From Micromonospora sp. WMMD980 (GTDB taxonomy: Bacteria; Actinomycetota; Actinomycetes; Mycobacteriales; Micromonosporaceae), in contig NZ_JARUBE010000003.1 of NCBI RefSeq assembly GCF_029626035.1, positions 3,658,001 to 3,722,000 on the forward strand: DNA of 64,000 nucleotides, written 5' to 3'. The first letter of the stretch is position 1. Every line of letters starts with the position of its first letter. The notes beneath the pieces were generated by a model. It was given only the letters and a program-made list of their open reading frames with translations, was not told the DNA's origin and made no database searches. The translations under genes were made by a program, and so were the position numbers. Shown here piece after piece: positions 1 through 8,103 of the stretch.

Positions 1-205
1 CGCGCAGCAGCTCGGACAGGCGCGCGCCGAGCGCGTCGCAGATGGCGGCCAGCAGCTCGCTGGAGGGCTCCTTCTGACCGCGTTCGATCTCGGAGAGATA
101 ACCGAGGCTGACGTTGGCGGCGGACGAGACCTCGCGGAGGGTGCGGTGCTGCCCCTGCCGGCGCGCCCGCAGTGCGTCACCGATCACCCGGCGTAGCAGG
201 ACCAT
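1..205 (-). CDS. clgR: ClgR-type XRE-family regulator, 5' part only
   Basis: The first 68 codons are visible; the rest lies off the left edge. The translation starts [16 protein letters not shown] and carries a Cro/C1-type helix-turn-helix at about residues 20-55, with the stretch [20 protein letters not shown] typical of ClgR proteins. In actinobacteria ClgR activates clp protease and recA-region genes. The order pgsA-cinA-clgR, normally followed by recA, fits. The ATG at 205 has a strong ribosome binding site (GGGGAGGT) just upstream. The ClgR assignment rests on remembered family pattern and gene order. Confidence 0.85.
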   Translation of the reverse strand, partial: MVLLRRVIGDALRARRQGQHRTLREVSSAANVSLGYLSEIERGQKEPSSELLAAICDALGARLSELLR

Positions 206-416
206 CGCACCTCCCCCTGAGACGGGTCACCATGCCCGTGCCGACACCCGCCGCGCCGGGCGCGGCGGGCCGCCCTGGCGCCGGCGTCACCCGCCGGAGC
301 CTTCCCGCAACCGTACCCGTTGACCGCCACGACGACATCCCACCCCGCCCGTCCAATCCGGGCCGGCCGGCCGGGGCCGCGGGCCCGCGGTCGGGCGTGT
401 CGGCACCGGGGCGGGC

Positions 417-965
417 TCATCGCCGGCCGGCGCCCGCCGGGTCGGCGGCCTCGGCGGCATGGGCCAGCGGGATCCGCTCGGCGAACATCCGCAGCGCCTC
501 GACCACCGCGGCGGTGCGGATGTGGTCGCGCCCGCCGTCGAGGTCGAGCCGGCGCACCTCGGCGCCGGCCGGCCCGGCCACCGCCACGTAGACCAGGCCC
601 ACCGGCTTGCCGTCCTGCGGTTCCGGGCCGGCCACCCCGGTGGTGGCCAGTCCCCAGTCCGCGCCGCAGCGCCGCCGCCCGCCCTCGGCGAGCGCGACGG
701 CCACGTCCGGGTCCACCGGCCCACGTGCCGCCAGCAGGTCCTCCGGCACGCCGGCCAGCGTCGCCTTCAACTCCGTGGCGTAGACCACCAGCCCGCCCCG
801 ATAGATCGAACTGACCCCGGGGATCTCCACGATCGCGGCGGCGAGCAGCCCACCGGTGAGCGACTCGACAGTGGCCAGCGTCTCGCCGCGGTCGCGCAGG
901 CGGTGCACCACGGAGGCCGCCGGGCTGCCGGCGGGCCGCTGGTGTCGCGCGTCGGTGTCGTCCAT
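417..965 (-). CDS. cinA: CinA C-terminal domain protein (PncC-like NMN amidohydrolase)
   Basis: This 182-residue protein is only the C-terminal CinA/PncC domain, which deamidates nicotinamide mononucleotide in pyridine nucleotide salvage. The family motif appears as ESLTGG (about residues 34-39), followed by VVYATELKATLAGV and TTGVAGPEPQDGKPVGLVYV. There is no N-terminal MoaB-like domain, as is usual for actinobacterial stand-alone forms. It lies 50 bp after pgsA and about 210 bp before the ClgR-type gene, all on the minus strand. The C-terminal tail is Ala/Pro-rich and probably disordered. Cytoplasmic. Confidence 0.9.
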   Translation of the reverse strand: MDDTDARHQRPAGSPAASVVHRLRDRGETLATVESLTGGLLAAAIVEIPGVSSIYRGGLVVYATELKATLAGVPEDLLAARGPVDPDVAVALAEGGRRRCGADWGLATTGVAGPEPQDGKPVGLVYVAVAGPAGAEVRRLDLDGGRDHIRTAAVVEALRMFAERIPLAHAAEAADPAGAGRR

Positions 966-1015
966 GACCGCCCCTTCTTCCCGAGTCGCGCCGGCTTACT
1001 CGCCGGCTGCCCGGA

Positions 1016-1648
1016 TCAACGCGCGGGACGGCGCAGCCGCAGCGCCTGGGCCACGTAGTCGAAGCCGGTGGCCACGGTGACCAGCACGGCCGCGCCCATG
1101 ATCCAGGGGCCGACCGGGGCCAGCGCGGCCGGCATCGGCCAGAGGTACCAGGTGATCGCCAGGATCTGGAGCGCCGTCTTGATCTTGCCGCCGCGGCTGG
1201 CCGCGATCACCCCGTGCCGGATCACCCAGAAACGCATCGCGGTGATGCCCAGCTCGCGGACCAGGATCACCACGGTCACCCACCAGGGCAGCCGGTCGTA
1301 CCAGGAGAGCAGCACCAGCGCGGCGCCGGTCAGCGCCTTGTCGGCGATCGGGTCGGCGACCTTGCCCAGCGAGGTGACCAGCGCGAACCGGCGGGCGATC
1401 CAGCCGTCGACCAGGTCCGTCGCGGAGGCCACCACGAAGATCAGGCAGGCCGCCATCCGCCAGCCGGCGTGGCTCATCCCCGACGCCACCACGGTCACCG
1501 CGAACACCGGCACCAACACCAGCCGCGCCGCGGTCAGCAGGTTCGCGGCGTTGAGCAGCGGCACGGGGGCGGCCACCGTCGACTCCGCCCCGGTCATGTC
1601 CGGCATCGCCCCACGTGGCTTCCCCGCTCCGTCCGGGCCCGCCGTCAC
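1016..1648 (-). CDS. pgsA: CDP-diacylglycerol-glycerol-3-phosphate 3-phosphatidyltransferase
   Basis: A 210-residue integral membrane CDP-alcohol phosphatidyltransferase that makes phosphatidylglycerophosphate from CDP-diacylglycerol and glycerol-3-phosphate. The complete signature D-x2-DG-x2-AR-x8-G-x3-D-x3-D is present ([10 protein letters not shown], then [10 protein letters not shown], about residues 78-104). Several hydrophobic helices surround it, including [12 protein letters not shown] and [14 protein letters not shown]. The ATG at 1648 overlaps the rimO stop codon by four bases (ATGA), indicating coupled translation. Actinobacteria have several paralogues of this family (PgsA, phosphatidylinositol phosphate synthase); the rimO-pgsA-cinA context favours PgsA. 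Confidence 0.92.
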   Translation of the reverse strand: MTAGPDGAGKPRGAMPDMTGAESTVAAPVPLLNAANLLTAARLVLVPVFAVTVVASGMSHAGWRMAACLIFVVASATDLVDGWIARRFALVTSLGKVADPIADKALTGAALVLLSWYDRLPWWVTVVILVRELGITAMRFWVIRHGVIAASRGGKIKTALQILAITWYLWPMPAALAPVGPWIMGAAVLVTVATGFDYVAQALRLRRPAR

Positions 1649-3147
1649 CGTGCCGCGCCGGGCGCCGCCGAGATCATCTCATCCGGCACGGCCACCAGGT
1701 CGACACCCTCGGTCGCGGTGACCCGAGCCCGAACCAGGTCACCCGGGCGCAGCGCGGTCAGGTCGACCCCGCCGCCGTCCGGCGCCACGAGCGTGGTCGA
1801 CCCGTCGACCTCGGGCGCCTGGTGGGCGGCCCGGCCCTCGACGACCCCGTCGGCGACGGTGTCCACCAGCACCTCCACGGTCGCGCCGAGCCGCTCCTCG
1901 GCCCGCTGCGAGCACAGCTCGTCGGCGAGCGCGCTGAGCCGGTCGTAGCGCCGCTTGACCGTCCCGGCGGAAACCTTGCCGGGCAGGCCGGCGGCCTCGG
2001 TGCCGTCCTCGTCGCTGTAGTCGAACATGCCGATCGCGTCGAGCCGCGCCTCGGTCAGGAACCGGACCAGCTCGGCCACGTCCTGCTTCGTCTCGCCCGG
2101 GAAGCCGACGATGAAGTTGCTGCGGGCGCCCGCCTCCGGCGCCAGCGCGCGGGCCGAGGCCAGCAGCTCCAGGAACCGGTCGGTGGAGCCGAACCGGCGC
2201 ATCCGGCGCAGCACCGGCTCGCTGGAGTGCTGGAACGACAGGTCGAAGTAGGCGGCCACGCCGGGCGTGGTGGCGATCACCTCGACCAGGCCGGGCCGGG
2301 TCTCGGCGGGCTGGAGATAGCTGGCCCGCACCCGGACGATCCCGTCGATCGAGGCGAGCTGCGGCAGCAGCTTCTCCAGCGCGCGCGGGTCGCCCAGGTC
2401 CTTGCCGTAGGAGGTGGAGTTCTCGCTGACCAGCACCAGCTCGCGGACGCCGGTCTTGGCCAGCCACTCGGCCTCGGCGAGCAGCTCGTCCGGGGTACGC
2501 GAGACGAACGCGCCGCGGAACGCCGGGATGGCGCAGAACGCACACCGCCGGTCGCAGCCGCTGGCCAGCTTCAGCGACGCCACCGGGCCGGTGTCGAGCC
2601 GGTGCCGCAGCACCTGCCGCAGGTGCGCGGGGGTGTGCTCGTCGGTCTGCGGCGCGACCCGGGTCGGGGTGCCGTGGCCGGGCAGCGACACCGCCGCCCC
2701 ACGTCGCTGCACCGGGGTCAGCGGGAGCAGCTCGCGCCGGTCGCGCGGGGTGTGCGCGTCGATCGCCTCGCCGGCCACCACCGCGTCCAGCCGGGCCGCG
2801 ATGTCCGGGTAGTCGTCGAAGCTCAGCACCGCCTGCGCCTCGGGGAGGCTGTCGGCCAGCTCACGCCCGTACCGCTCGGCCATGCACCCGGCGGCGACCA
2901 CCTTGGCGCCGGTGTCGGCGGCGGCCAGCAGCGTCTGGATCGAGTCCTGCTTGGCCTTCTCCACGAAGCCGCAGGTGTTCACCACCACCACGTCGGCGCC
3001 CTCGCCGTCGGTGGTCACCTGCCAGCCGTCGGCGTGCAGCCGGGCGGCCAACTCCTCCGAGTCGACCTCGTTGCGGGCGCAGCCCAGGGTCAGCAGGGCG
3101 ACCCGGCGCCCGTCGGATGCGGAGGAGGAGGAGGTATCAGACACCAT
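1645..3147 (-). CDS. rimO: Ribosomal protein S12 (aspartate) methylthiotransferase RimO
   Basis: About 500 residues with the three domains of methylthiotransferases: an N-terminal UPF0004 domain with cluster cysteines ([39 protein letters not shown]), a radical SAM core with CxxxCxxC ([16 protein letters not shown]), and a C-terminal TRAM domain. RimO adds a methylthio group to an aspartate of ribosomal protein S12. The ATG at 3147 (MVSDTSSSS) is preferred over an upstream TTG at 3165. A poly-Ser stretch precedes the first domain. It is followed by pgsA with a 4-nt overlap. Confidence 0.95.
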   Translation of the reverse strand: MVSDTSSSSASDGRRVALLTLGCARNEVDSEELAARLHADGWQVTTDGEGADVVVVNTCGFVEKAKQDSIQTLLAAADTGAKVVAAGCMAERYGRELADSLPEAQAVLSFDDYPDIAARLDAVVAGEAIDAHTPRDRRELLPLTPVQRRGAAVSLPGHGTPTRVAPQTDEHTPAHLRQVLRHRLDTGPVASLKLASGCDRRCAFCAIPAFRGAFVSRTPDELLAEAEWLAKTGVRELVLVSENSTSYGKDLGDPRALEKLLPQLASIDGIVRVRASYLQPAETRPGLVEVIATTPGVAAYFDLSFQHSSEPVLRRMRRFGSTDRFLELLASARALAPEAGARSNFIVGFPGETKQDVAELVRFLTEARLDAIGMFDYSDEDGTEAAGLPGKVSAGTVKRRYDRLSALADELCSQRAEERLGATVEVLVDTVADGVVEGRAAHQAPEVDGSTTLVAPDGGGVDLTALRPGDLVRARVTATEGVDLVAVPDEMISAAPGAAR

Positions 3148-3162
3148 CCGAGGGTACAGGTG

Positions 3163-3187
3163 CAAGGAAGGGCCCCCTGTTAACGCC
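3163..3187. repeat. Half copy of an intergenic GGGCCCCCTGTTAACGC repeat
   Basis: The segment between the ornithine cyclodeaminase-like gene and rimO reads AAGGAAGGGCCCCCTGTTAA then CGC. It is nearly identical to one arm of the inverted repeat at 24641-24691. Here only one arm is recognisable; the sequence that follows (GAGAAGGGTTCCCCTCTC) is only weakly self-complementary. From memory this motif is dispersed through intergenic regions of Micromonospora genomes. A role in transcription termination or as a small mobile repeat is inferred. Confidence 0.6.
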
Positions 3188-3210
3188 TGCGGTAGAGAAG
3201 GGTTCCCCTC

Positions 3211-4134
3211 TCACCGTGCGGCGGTGAGGGCCCGGGCGAGGCGGTCGAGGAGGAAGACCTCGGTGCCGGCCAGGCCGGTCGAGCAGAAGACCGAGATCTC
3301 GTCCGCGGCGGTCCGGCCGGGGACCGCGCCGGCCAGTACCGCGCCCAGGTCGCGCAGCCGCCCCGCGTACGGCTCGACGGCGGCGAGCATCGGCGGCGCG
3401 TAGGCGGCGGCCTGCCTGGGCGAGTCGGTGACCAGCAGGTCGGCGACGTCCAGCAGGTCGGTGCCGAACTCGTGCCGGTCGACCTGCTTGAAGCCGACGG
3501 TGTTGACGTGCGTGCCCGGGGCCAGGTCGGCGGCGGCCAGCACCGGCGTGGTGCTGGTGGTGGCGATCACCACGAGATCGCGGTCACGCACCGCAGCGGC
3601 GGCCGAGCCGACGGCCCGGGCCGGCACGCCCAGCTCGGCGCGGACCCGGGCGGCGAACGCCTCGCGTCGGGCGGCGGACCGGCTGTGCACCGTCACCTCG
3701 CGCAACGGCCGGACCGCGGCGGCGGCCCAGACCTGGGTCCACGCCTGCCGGCCGGAGCCCACCACGCCGAGCGTGGCGGCGTCCGGGCGGGCCAACGCGT
3801 CCACCGCCACGCCGCCCAGCCCTCCGGTGCGCCGCGAGCCCAGCTCCTCGCCGATGGCGATGGCGCGCACCGCGCCCGTGGTCGCGTCGTGCAGCACGAC
3901 GAGTTGCCCGCTCTCCGGGTGCCCGAACGTGTCGTAGGAGCGGAAGCCGTACCACTCGCCGGTGAGGTGGCCGGCGGTGAGCACCATCCGGCCGGCGCCG
4001 AGCGGCGCGGACGCCCGGGGCGGGGCGATCAGCCGCCCCTCGTGCGCGGCGAGCAGCGCGTCCCGCATGGCGGCGACGGTGAGCGGGGCGTCCACGGCCG
4101 CCGCGACGTCCTCGTCGGAGAAGAGCACGGTCAT
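3211..4134 (-). CDS. Ornithine cyclodeaminase / mu-crystallin family protein
   Basis: A 307-residue protein of the OCD/mu-crystallin family, NAD(P)-dependent enzymes acting on amino acids or imines (ornithine cyclodeaminase, alanine dehydrogenase, ketimine reductase). Visible landmarks are the substrate region GRMVLTAGHLTGEWYGFRSYDT, a Rossmann motif LGVVGSGRQAW and the late segment GTHVNTVGFKQVDRHEFGTDL. The start is taken at ATG 4134 (MTVLFSDEDV), the usual family N-terminus, rather than 57 bases upstream. It is a lone gene between rimO and a decayed SMR gene, so the substrate cannot be assigned. Confidence 0.85.
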   Translation of the reverse strand: MTVLFSDEDVAAAVDAPLTVAAMRDALLAAHEGRLIAPPRASAPLGAGRMVLTAGHLTGEWYGFRSYDTFGHPESGQLVVLHDATTGAVRAIAIGEELGSRRTGGLGGVAVDALARPDAATLGVVGSGRQAWTQVWAAAAVRPLREVTVHSRSAARREAFAARVRAELGVPARAVGSAAAAVRDRDLVVIATTSTTPVLAAADLAPGTHVNTVGFKQVDRHEFGTDLLDVADLLVTDSPRQAAAYAPPMLAAVEPYAGRLRDLGAVLAGAVPGRTAADEISVFCSTGLAGTEVFLLDRLARALTAAR

Positions 4135-4206
4135 GCCCCCATCGTGCAACCTGAAGTCCGTGTCAACTCCAGCGATGGTGGGCTTTCTCACCCCGCCCCC
4201 GGTTCC

Positions 4207-4328
4207 GCCCGGCCGGTGCTAGCGTCGGCCACGACGGCCCTCGGGCCGTCCCGGACGAGTGGTGGGCGTACCCGGTCAGGCACGACGCCCCGCGGAACAC
4301 GACCACCGCCCGGTGCGACAGGCCGGGC
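4207..4328 (+). promoter_or_regulatory. Candidate guanidine-I (ykkC) riboswitch, diverged
   Basis: The leader of the SMR gene has a perfect 8-bp closing helix (GCCCGGCC at 4207-4214 with GGCCGGGC at 4321-4328). Near its 5' end is GCTAGCGT, like the ykkC CUAGGGU element. A middle segment GGACGAGTGG resembles GGUCCGAG. Near the 3' end GACCACCGCCCGGTGCGACA resembles the GGGACAAAAGCCCGGGAGA core. Guanidine-I riboswitches typically precede SugE-type guanidinium exporters. The match is made from memory and deviates at conserved positions, so the element may be decaying with the gene it controls. Confidence 0.5.
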
Positions 4329-4350
4329 CCGCCCGTCAGAGGTGACACTC

Positions 4351-4664
4351 ATGGCCTGGATCGTGCTGGTGCTCTCCGGACTGCTGAGGACCGCGTGGGC
4401 GATCGCCCTGGACCGCAGTTCCGGCTTCACCCGCCCCTCCCCTCCGCCGTCTTCGCGGTCACCCTGATCGGCAGCATGGCCGGCCTGGCGTACGCGCTGC
4501 GCGACATCCCGGTCGGCACCGGCTACGCGGTCTGGGTGGGGATCGGCGCGGCGGGCACCGCACTGGTCGGCATGTTCGCGCTCGGCGAGCCGGCGAACCT
4601 GCCCCGGATCGCCAGTCTGCTGCTGGTGGTCGCCGGCGTGGTCGGCCTGAAACTCTTCCACTGA
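4351..4664 (+). pseudogene. SMR-family (SugE/Gdx-like) exporter, frameshifted
   Basis: The first frame gives MAWIVLVLSGLLRTAWAIAL and DRSSGFTR. The remainder of the SMR fold continues in another frame from about 4437 (LPSAVFAVTLIGSMAGLAYA, then ALRDIPVGTGYAVWVGIGAA, then FALGEPANLPRIASLLLVVA and GVVGLKLFH). One base appears to be missing in the C-rich run at about 4430-4442. The essential membrane glutamate of SugE/Gdx (position 13, normally GLLEV) is Arg here (GLLRT), which argues for loss of function beyond the frameshift. Four membrane segments would result if repaired. In the family the substrate is guanidinium or small quaternary cations. Confidence 0.8.
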
Positions 4665-4750
4665 TCGATGCGCGATCCGGTTTGGACGGCCGCACGGTCG
4701 GGGTAGGTGATCCGCAGCTCACCGAGAGAGATCACCCCACGGAGGAACCC

Positions 4751-4996
4751 ATGGCCGATGTCCACGCCACCGCCCGTCCGCGCAGCGGCGCCGCGCGGAT
4801 CTGCACCATCATCGCGTTCGTCTTCGCGGCCATCGCGATCTTCATCCTGCCGCCGCTGTTCGGCCTGGTCGGCCTCGTGCTGGGCATCGTCGGCGCGGTG
4901 CTGGGCGACAAGCCGCTCGGCTGGTACGCCGCCGCCGCCAGCGTGGCCGGCGCGGTGCTCGGCATGATCATCAGCTACGCCGTCCTCGCCAACTGA
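4751..4996 (+). CDS. Small two-helix membrane protein (DUF4190-like)
   Basis: An 81-residue protein, MADVHATARPRSGAARICTI onwards, with two hydrophobic segments (about residues 18-48 and 58-79) joined by a short GDKPLG loop. The Gly/Ala-rich helices and size resemble DUF4190-type small membrane proteins common in actinobacteria. An excellent ribosome binding site (GGAGGA) precedes the ATG at 4751. It is followed by a strong terminator and stands alone between the SMR remnant and ftsK. No enzymatic function can be read from it. Confidence 0.8.
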   Translation: MADVHATARPRSGAARICTIIAFVFAAIAIFILPPLFGLVGLVLGIVGAVLGDKPLGWYAAAASVAGAVLGMIISYAVLAN

Positions 4997-5008
4997 GGCC
5001 GCCACGTC

Positions 5009-5042
5009 ACGCGGGCCCGCCGGTGTTCCGGCGGGCCCGCGT
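5009..5042. terminator. Bidirectional terminator hairpin between small membrane gene and ftsK
   Basis: Perfect inverted repeat: ACGCGGGCCCGCCGG (5009-5023), loop TGTT, and CCGGCGGGCCCGCGT (5028-5042). It lies between two convergent stop codons, so it can serve both genes. No T-run follows, which is usual in high-GC actinobacteria. Confidence 0.85.
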
Positions 5043-5053
5043 CGTGTCCGACG

Positions 5054-7510
5054 TCAGTCGCCGCCGCGCAGGCCGGCCAGGACCTCTTCCAACTCGTCCG
5101 GCTTGACCAGCACGTCACGCGCCTTGGAACCCTCGGACGGGCCGACCACGCCCCGCGTCTCCATCAGGTCCATCAGCCGGCCCGCCTTGGCGAAGCCGAC
5201 CCGCAGCTTGCGCTGCAGCATCGAGGTCGAGCCGAACTGCGAGGTGACCACCAGCTCGACCGCCTGCACCAGCAGGTCGAGATCGTCGCCGATGTCCTCG
5301 TCGATCTTCTTCTTGCTGTCCTGTACCGGGGCGAGCACGTCCGGGCGGAACTCCGGCTCGCGCTGGTCCTTGCAGAACTTGACCACGTCGGTGATCTCGC
5401 GCTCGGTCACCCACGCGCCCTGGATCCGCACCGGTTTCGACGCGCCCATCGGCAGGAACAGGCCGTCACCGCGGCCGAGCAGCTTCTCCGCGCCGGGCTG
5501 GTCGAGGATGACCCGGGAGTCGGCCAGCGACGAGGTGGCGAACGCCAGCCGGGACGGCACGTTCGCCTTGATCAGGCCGGTGACCACGTCCACCGAGGGA
5601 CGCTGGGTGGCCAGCACCAGGTGGATACCGGCGGCACGGGCCAACTGGGTGATCCGGACGACCGAGTCCTCCACGTCGCGCGGCGCGACCATCATCAGGT
5701 CGGCCAACTCGTCCACGATCACCAGCAGGTAGGGGTAGGGCCGCATCTCCCGCTCACTGCCCGGCGGGGCCTTGATCTCGCCGTTGCGCACCTTGCGGTT
5801 GAAGTCGTCGATGTGGCGGACCCCGTTGGCGGCGAGGTCGTCGTAGCGCATGTCCATCTCGCGCACGACCCACTCCAGCGAGTCGGCCGCCTTCTTCGGG
5901 TTGGTCACGATCGGTGTGACCAGGTGCGGGATGCCCTCGTAGCCGGTCATCTCGACCCGCTTCGGGTCGATCAGCAGCAGCCGCACCTCGTCCGGCGTGG
6001 CCCGGGTCAGGATGGAAACCAGCAGCGAGTTCAGGCAGGACGACTTGCCGGCGCCGGTGGCGCCGGCGATGAGGATGTGCGGCATCTTCGCGAGGTTGGC
6101 CACCACGTAGCCGCCCTCGATGTCCTTGCCGAGCGCCACCACCATCGGGTGGTGGTCGCTGGTGGCGGCGCGCGAGCGCAGCACGTCGCCGAGCGACACG
6201 TTCTCCGGGTCGGTGTTCGGGATCTCCACGCCGACCGCGCTCTTGCCCGGGATCGGGCTGAGGATCCGCACGTCCGGGGACTTCACCGCGTACGCGATGT
6301 TGCGGGAGAGCTGGGTGATCCGCTCGACCTTGACACCCGGCCCCAGCTCGACCTCGTAGCGGGTGACGGTCGGGCCCCGGGTGAAGCCGGTGACCGCGGC
6401 GTCCACGTCGAACTGCTCGAAGACGCCGGTCAGCGCCGCGATCACCTCGTCGTTGGCCTTGCTGCGGGTCTTCGGCGCGGCCCCGGCGCCGAGCAGGTTG
6501 GCCGGCGGCAGCGTGTAGTCGCCGGCCAGCCCGGTGAGCGCGAGCTGCTCGGCGCGGGTGGGCAGCGGCGAGTGCTCCGGCGGCTCGGCCGGCTTGCGGT
6601 TCGCCGGCACCTTGGGCATCTTGCGCGGCAGCACGATGGTGTCCTGGAGGTCGACGCCGGCCAGCTCGTCGTCCGGGTCCAGCTCCGCCGGGTCGAGCGG
6701 CGGCGGGAGCCGCTTCGCCGGCCGCCTGCGCGCCGGCTTCGGCGGCGCCTCGACCTCGTCGGACTCGTCGACGGCCTCCGGGGCGCCCGGGTCGGCGCGC
6801 AGGCCGAGCCGCTCGGGGATCCGGTTGATCGGGGTCGCGGTGACCACCAGCAGGCCGAACACCAGCAGCAGGATCAGCAGCGGCATCGCCACCCAGGCGG
6901 TCACCGCGGACTTCAGCAGCTCGCCCACCCCGGCGCCGACCAGGCCGCCGGCGTAGTCGCGCTGGACCTCGTCGACCGGGTTCTGCCCGATGTGCAGCAT
7001 CGCGGCGGTGGCCAACAGCATCGAACCCCAACCGACCAGGCCGCGCCCGCGGTGCTCCGGGTCGACCGGGGTACGCATCAGTCGCCACGCGCCGACCATC
7101 AACAGCACCGGCAGCACGATGGAGATCGCCCCGACGAAGAGGCGCACGGTGTCGGCCAGGTGCCGGCCCACCGGGCCGGCGCCACCGCCCCAGATGCCGA
7201 CCGCGGCGAGGATGGCCAGCCCGAACAGCAACAGACCGGCGCCGTCGCGGCGGTGCTCCGGGTCGAGGTCCCGGGTGGACGCGGCCTGCCGGCCGGCGGC
7301 CCGGAACGCCCACCCGACCGAGTGCGCCAGCCCCATCCACAGGGCGTTGACCGCGCCGCCGACGAACGCCGCCGGGCTCGGCCCGCGGGCCGGTCGCCGC
7401 CGGGCGGGCTTGCGCGCCGCCTTCTTCGCCGGTTGCCGGGCACGGTTGTTCGTGGAGCCACGTGGCGACGCGCCGCGCCGCCGGCTCGCCTGAGAGGTAC
7501 GGCCCGCCAT
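5054..7510 (-). CDS. ftsK: DNA translocase FtsK/SpoIIIE
   Basis: An 818-residue double-strand DNA translocase acting at the division septum. A basic N-terminus (MAGRTSQASRRRGASPRGST) is followed by about four membrane helices (residues about 75-220), an acidic/Pro-rich linker, and the FtsK motor with Walker A GATGAGKSS and Walker B LLVIVDELADLMMV. A C-terminal winged-helix gamma domain (LVTSQFGSTSMLQRKLRVGF-like segment) recognises polar KOPS sequences. The ATG at 7510 is preferred to one at 7573 because the family normally begins there. The linker is short compared with E. coli FtsK, as usual in actinobacteria. Confidence 0.96.
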   Translation of the reverse strand: MAGRTSQASRRRGASPRGSTNNRARQPAKKAARKPARRRPARGPSPAAFVGGAVNALWMGLAHSVGWAFRAAGRQAASTRDLDPEHRRDGAGLLLFGLAILAAVGIWGGGAGPVGRHLADTVRLFVGAISIVLPVLLMVGAWRLMRTPVDPEHRGRGLVGWGSMLLATAAMLHIGQNPVDEVQRDYAGGLVGAGVGELLKSAVTAWVAMPLLILLLVFGLLVVTATPINRIPERLGLRADPGAPEAVDESDEVEAPPKPARRRPAKRLPPPLDPAELDPDDELAGVDLQDTIVLPRKMPKVPANRKPAEPPEHSPLPTRAEQLALTGLAGDYTLPPANLLGAGAAPKTRSKANDEVIAALTGVFEQFDVDAAVTGFTRGPTVTRYEVELGPGVKVERITQLSRNIAYAVKSPDVRILSPIPGKSAVGVEIPNTDPENVSLGDVLRSRAATSDHHPMVVALGKDIEGGYVVANLAKMPHILIAGATGAGKSSCLNSLLVSILTRATPDEVRLLLIDPKRVEMTGYEGIPHLVTPIVTNPKKAADSLEWVVREMDMRYDDLAANGVRHIDDFNRKVRNGEIKAPPGSEREMRPYPYLLVIVDELADLMMVAPRDVEDSVVRITQLARAAGIHLVLATQRPSVDVVTGLIKANVPSRLAFATSSLADSRVILDQPGAEKLLGRGDGLFLPMGASKPVRIQGAWVTEREITDVVKFCKDQREPEFRPDVLAPVQDSKKKIDEDIGDDLDLLVQAVELVVTSQFGSTSMLQRKLRVGFAKAGRLMDLMETRGVVGPSEGSKARDVLVKPDELEEVLAGLRGGD

Positions 7511-7623
7511 AGAGTCACGGTAACGGCGGCACCCGGCGGAACGCCGCTTTTCCGGGTCGTGTCCGCGTGTCACAGCACGGATCGGACCGTCGTTTGTGTT
7601 ATTCGCCTCAGAAGGGATGCCCG

Positions 7624-8103
7624 ATGGCGTCGCCGGAGATCGAGGACGGTCCGGACGGCCCGCTGGCCGGGCCTCCGCAGGCGCTGCGTCCGCTGACCGG
7701 TGAGCTGATCGCCGCCGTGCTCACCCACCGGGGGTACGCGGTGGTCGAGGAGCCCGACGGCGCCCTGGTCGGCCGCTGGGAGCGGAGCCTCGTCTGGTTC
7801 CACCGTCGCGGCGCGGCCGGCGAACAGTTCCAGGTACGCACCGTCACCGCACCCCGGTTCGGCATCGAACGCGTGCCCGAGCTGCACGCGTTCTGCAACA
7901 CCTGGAACCACGACCGGCTCTGGCCCAAGGCGTACGTGCACGTCGCCGACGACGGGACGGCCCAGGTCTGCGGCGAGGTCACCACCGACCTGGAGCGCGG
8001 GGTGACTCCGCACCAGCTCGACCGGCTGGTCGACTGCGGCGTCACCACCGGCTGCCAGCTCGCCGACGCCGTCGCCGAGCTGACCGGCGGGCCGGCCCGG
8101 TGA
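7624..8103 (+). CDS. YbjN-domain protein
   Basis: A 159-residue protein with a YbjN-type domain over most of its length. Recognisable features are EEPDGALVGRWERSLVWFHR, ELHAFCNTWNHDRLWPKAYV and a conserved GEVTTDLERGVTPHQLDRLV. YbjN proteins are small alpha/beta proteins of uncertain, possibly chaperone-like or regulatory role. The start is ATG 7624 with AGAAGGG upstream. Its stop overlaps the GTG start of the next gene (GTGA, 8100-8103), which carries a second copy of the same domain. Confidence 0.85.
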   Translation: MASPEIEDGPDGPLAGPPQALRPLTGELIAAVLTHRGYAVVEEPDGALVGRWERSLVWFHRRGAAGEQFQVRTVTAPRFGIERVPELHAFCNTWNHDRLWPKAYVHVADDGTAQVCGEVTTDLERGVTPHQLDRLVDCGVTTGCQLADAVAELTGGPAR

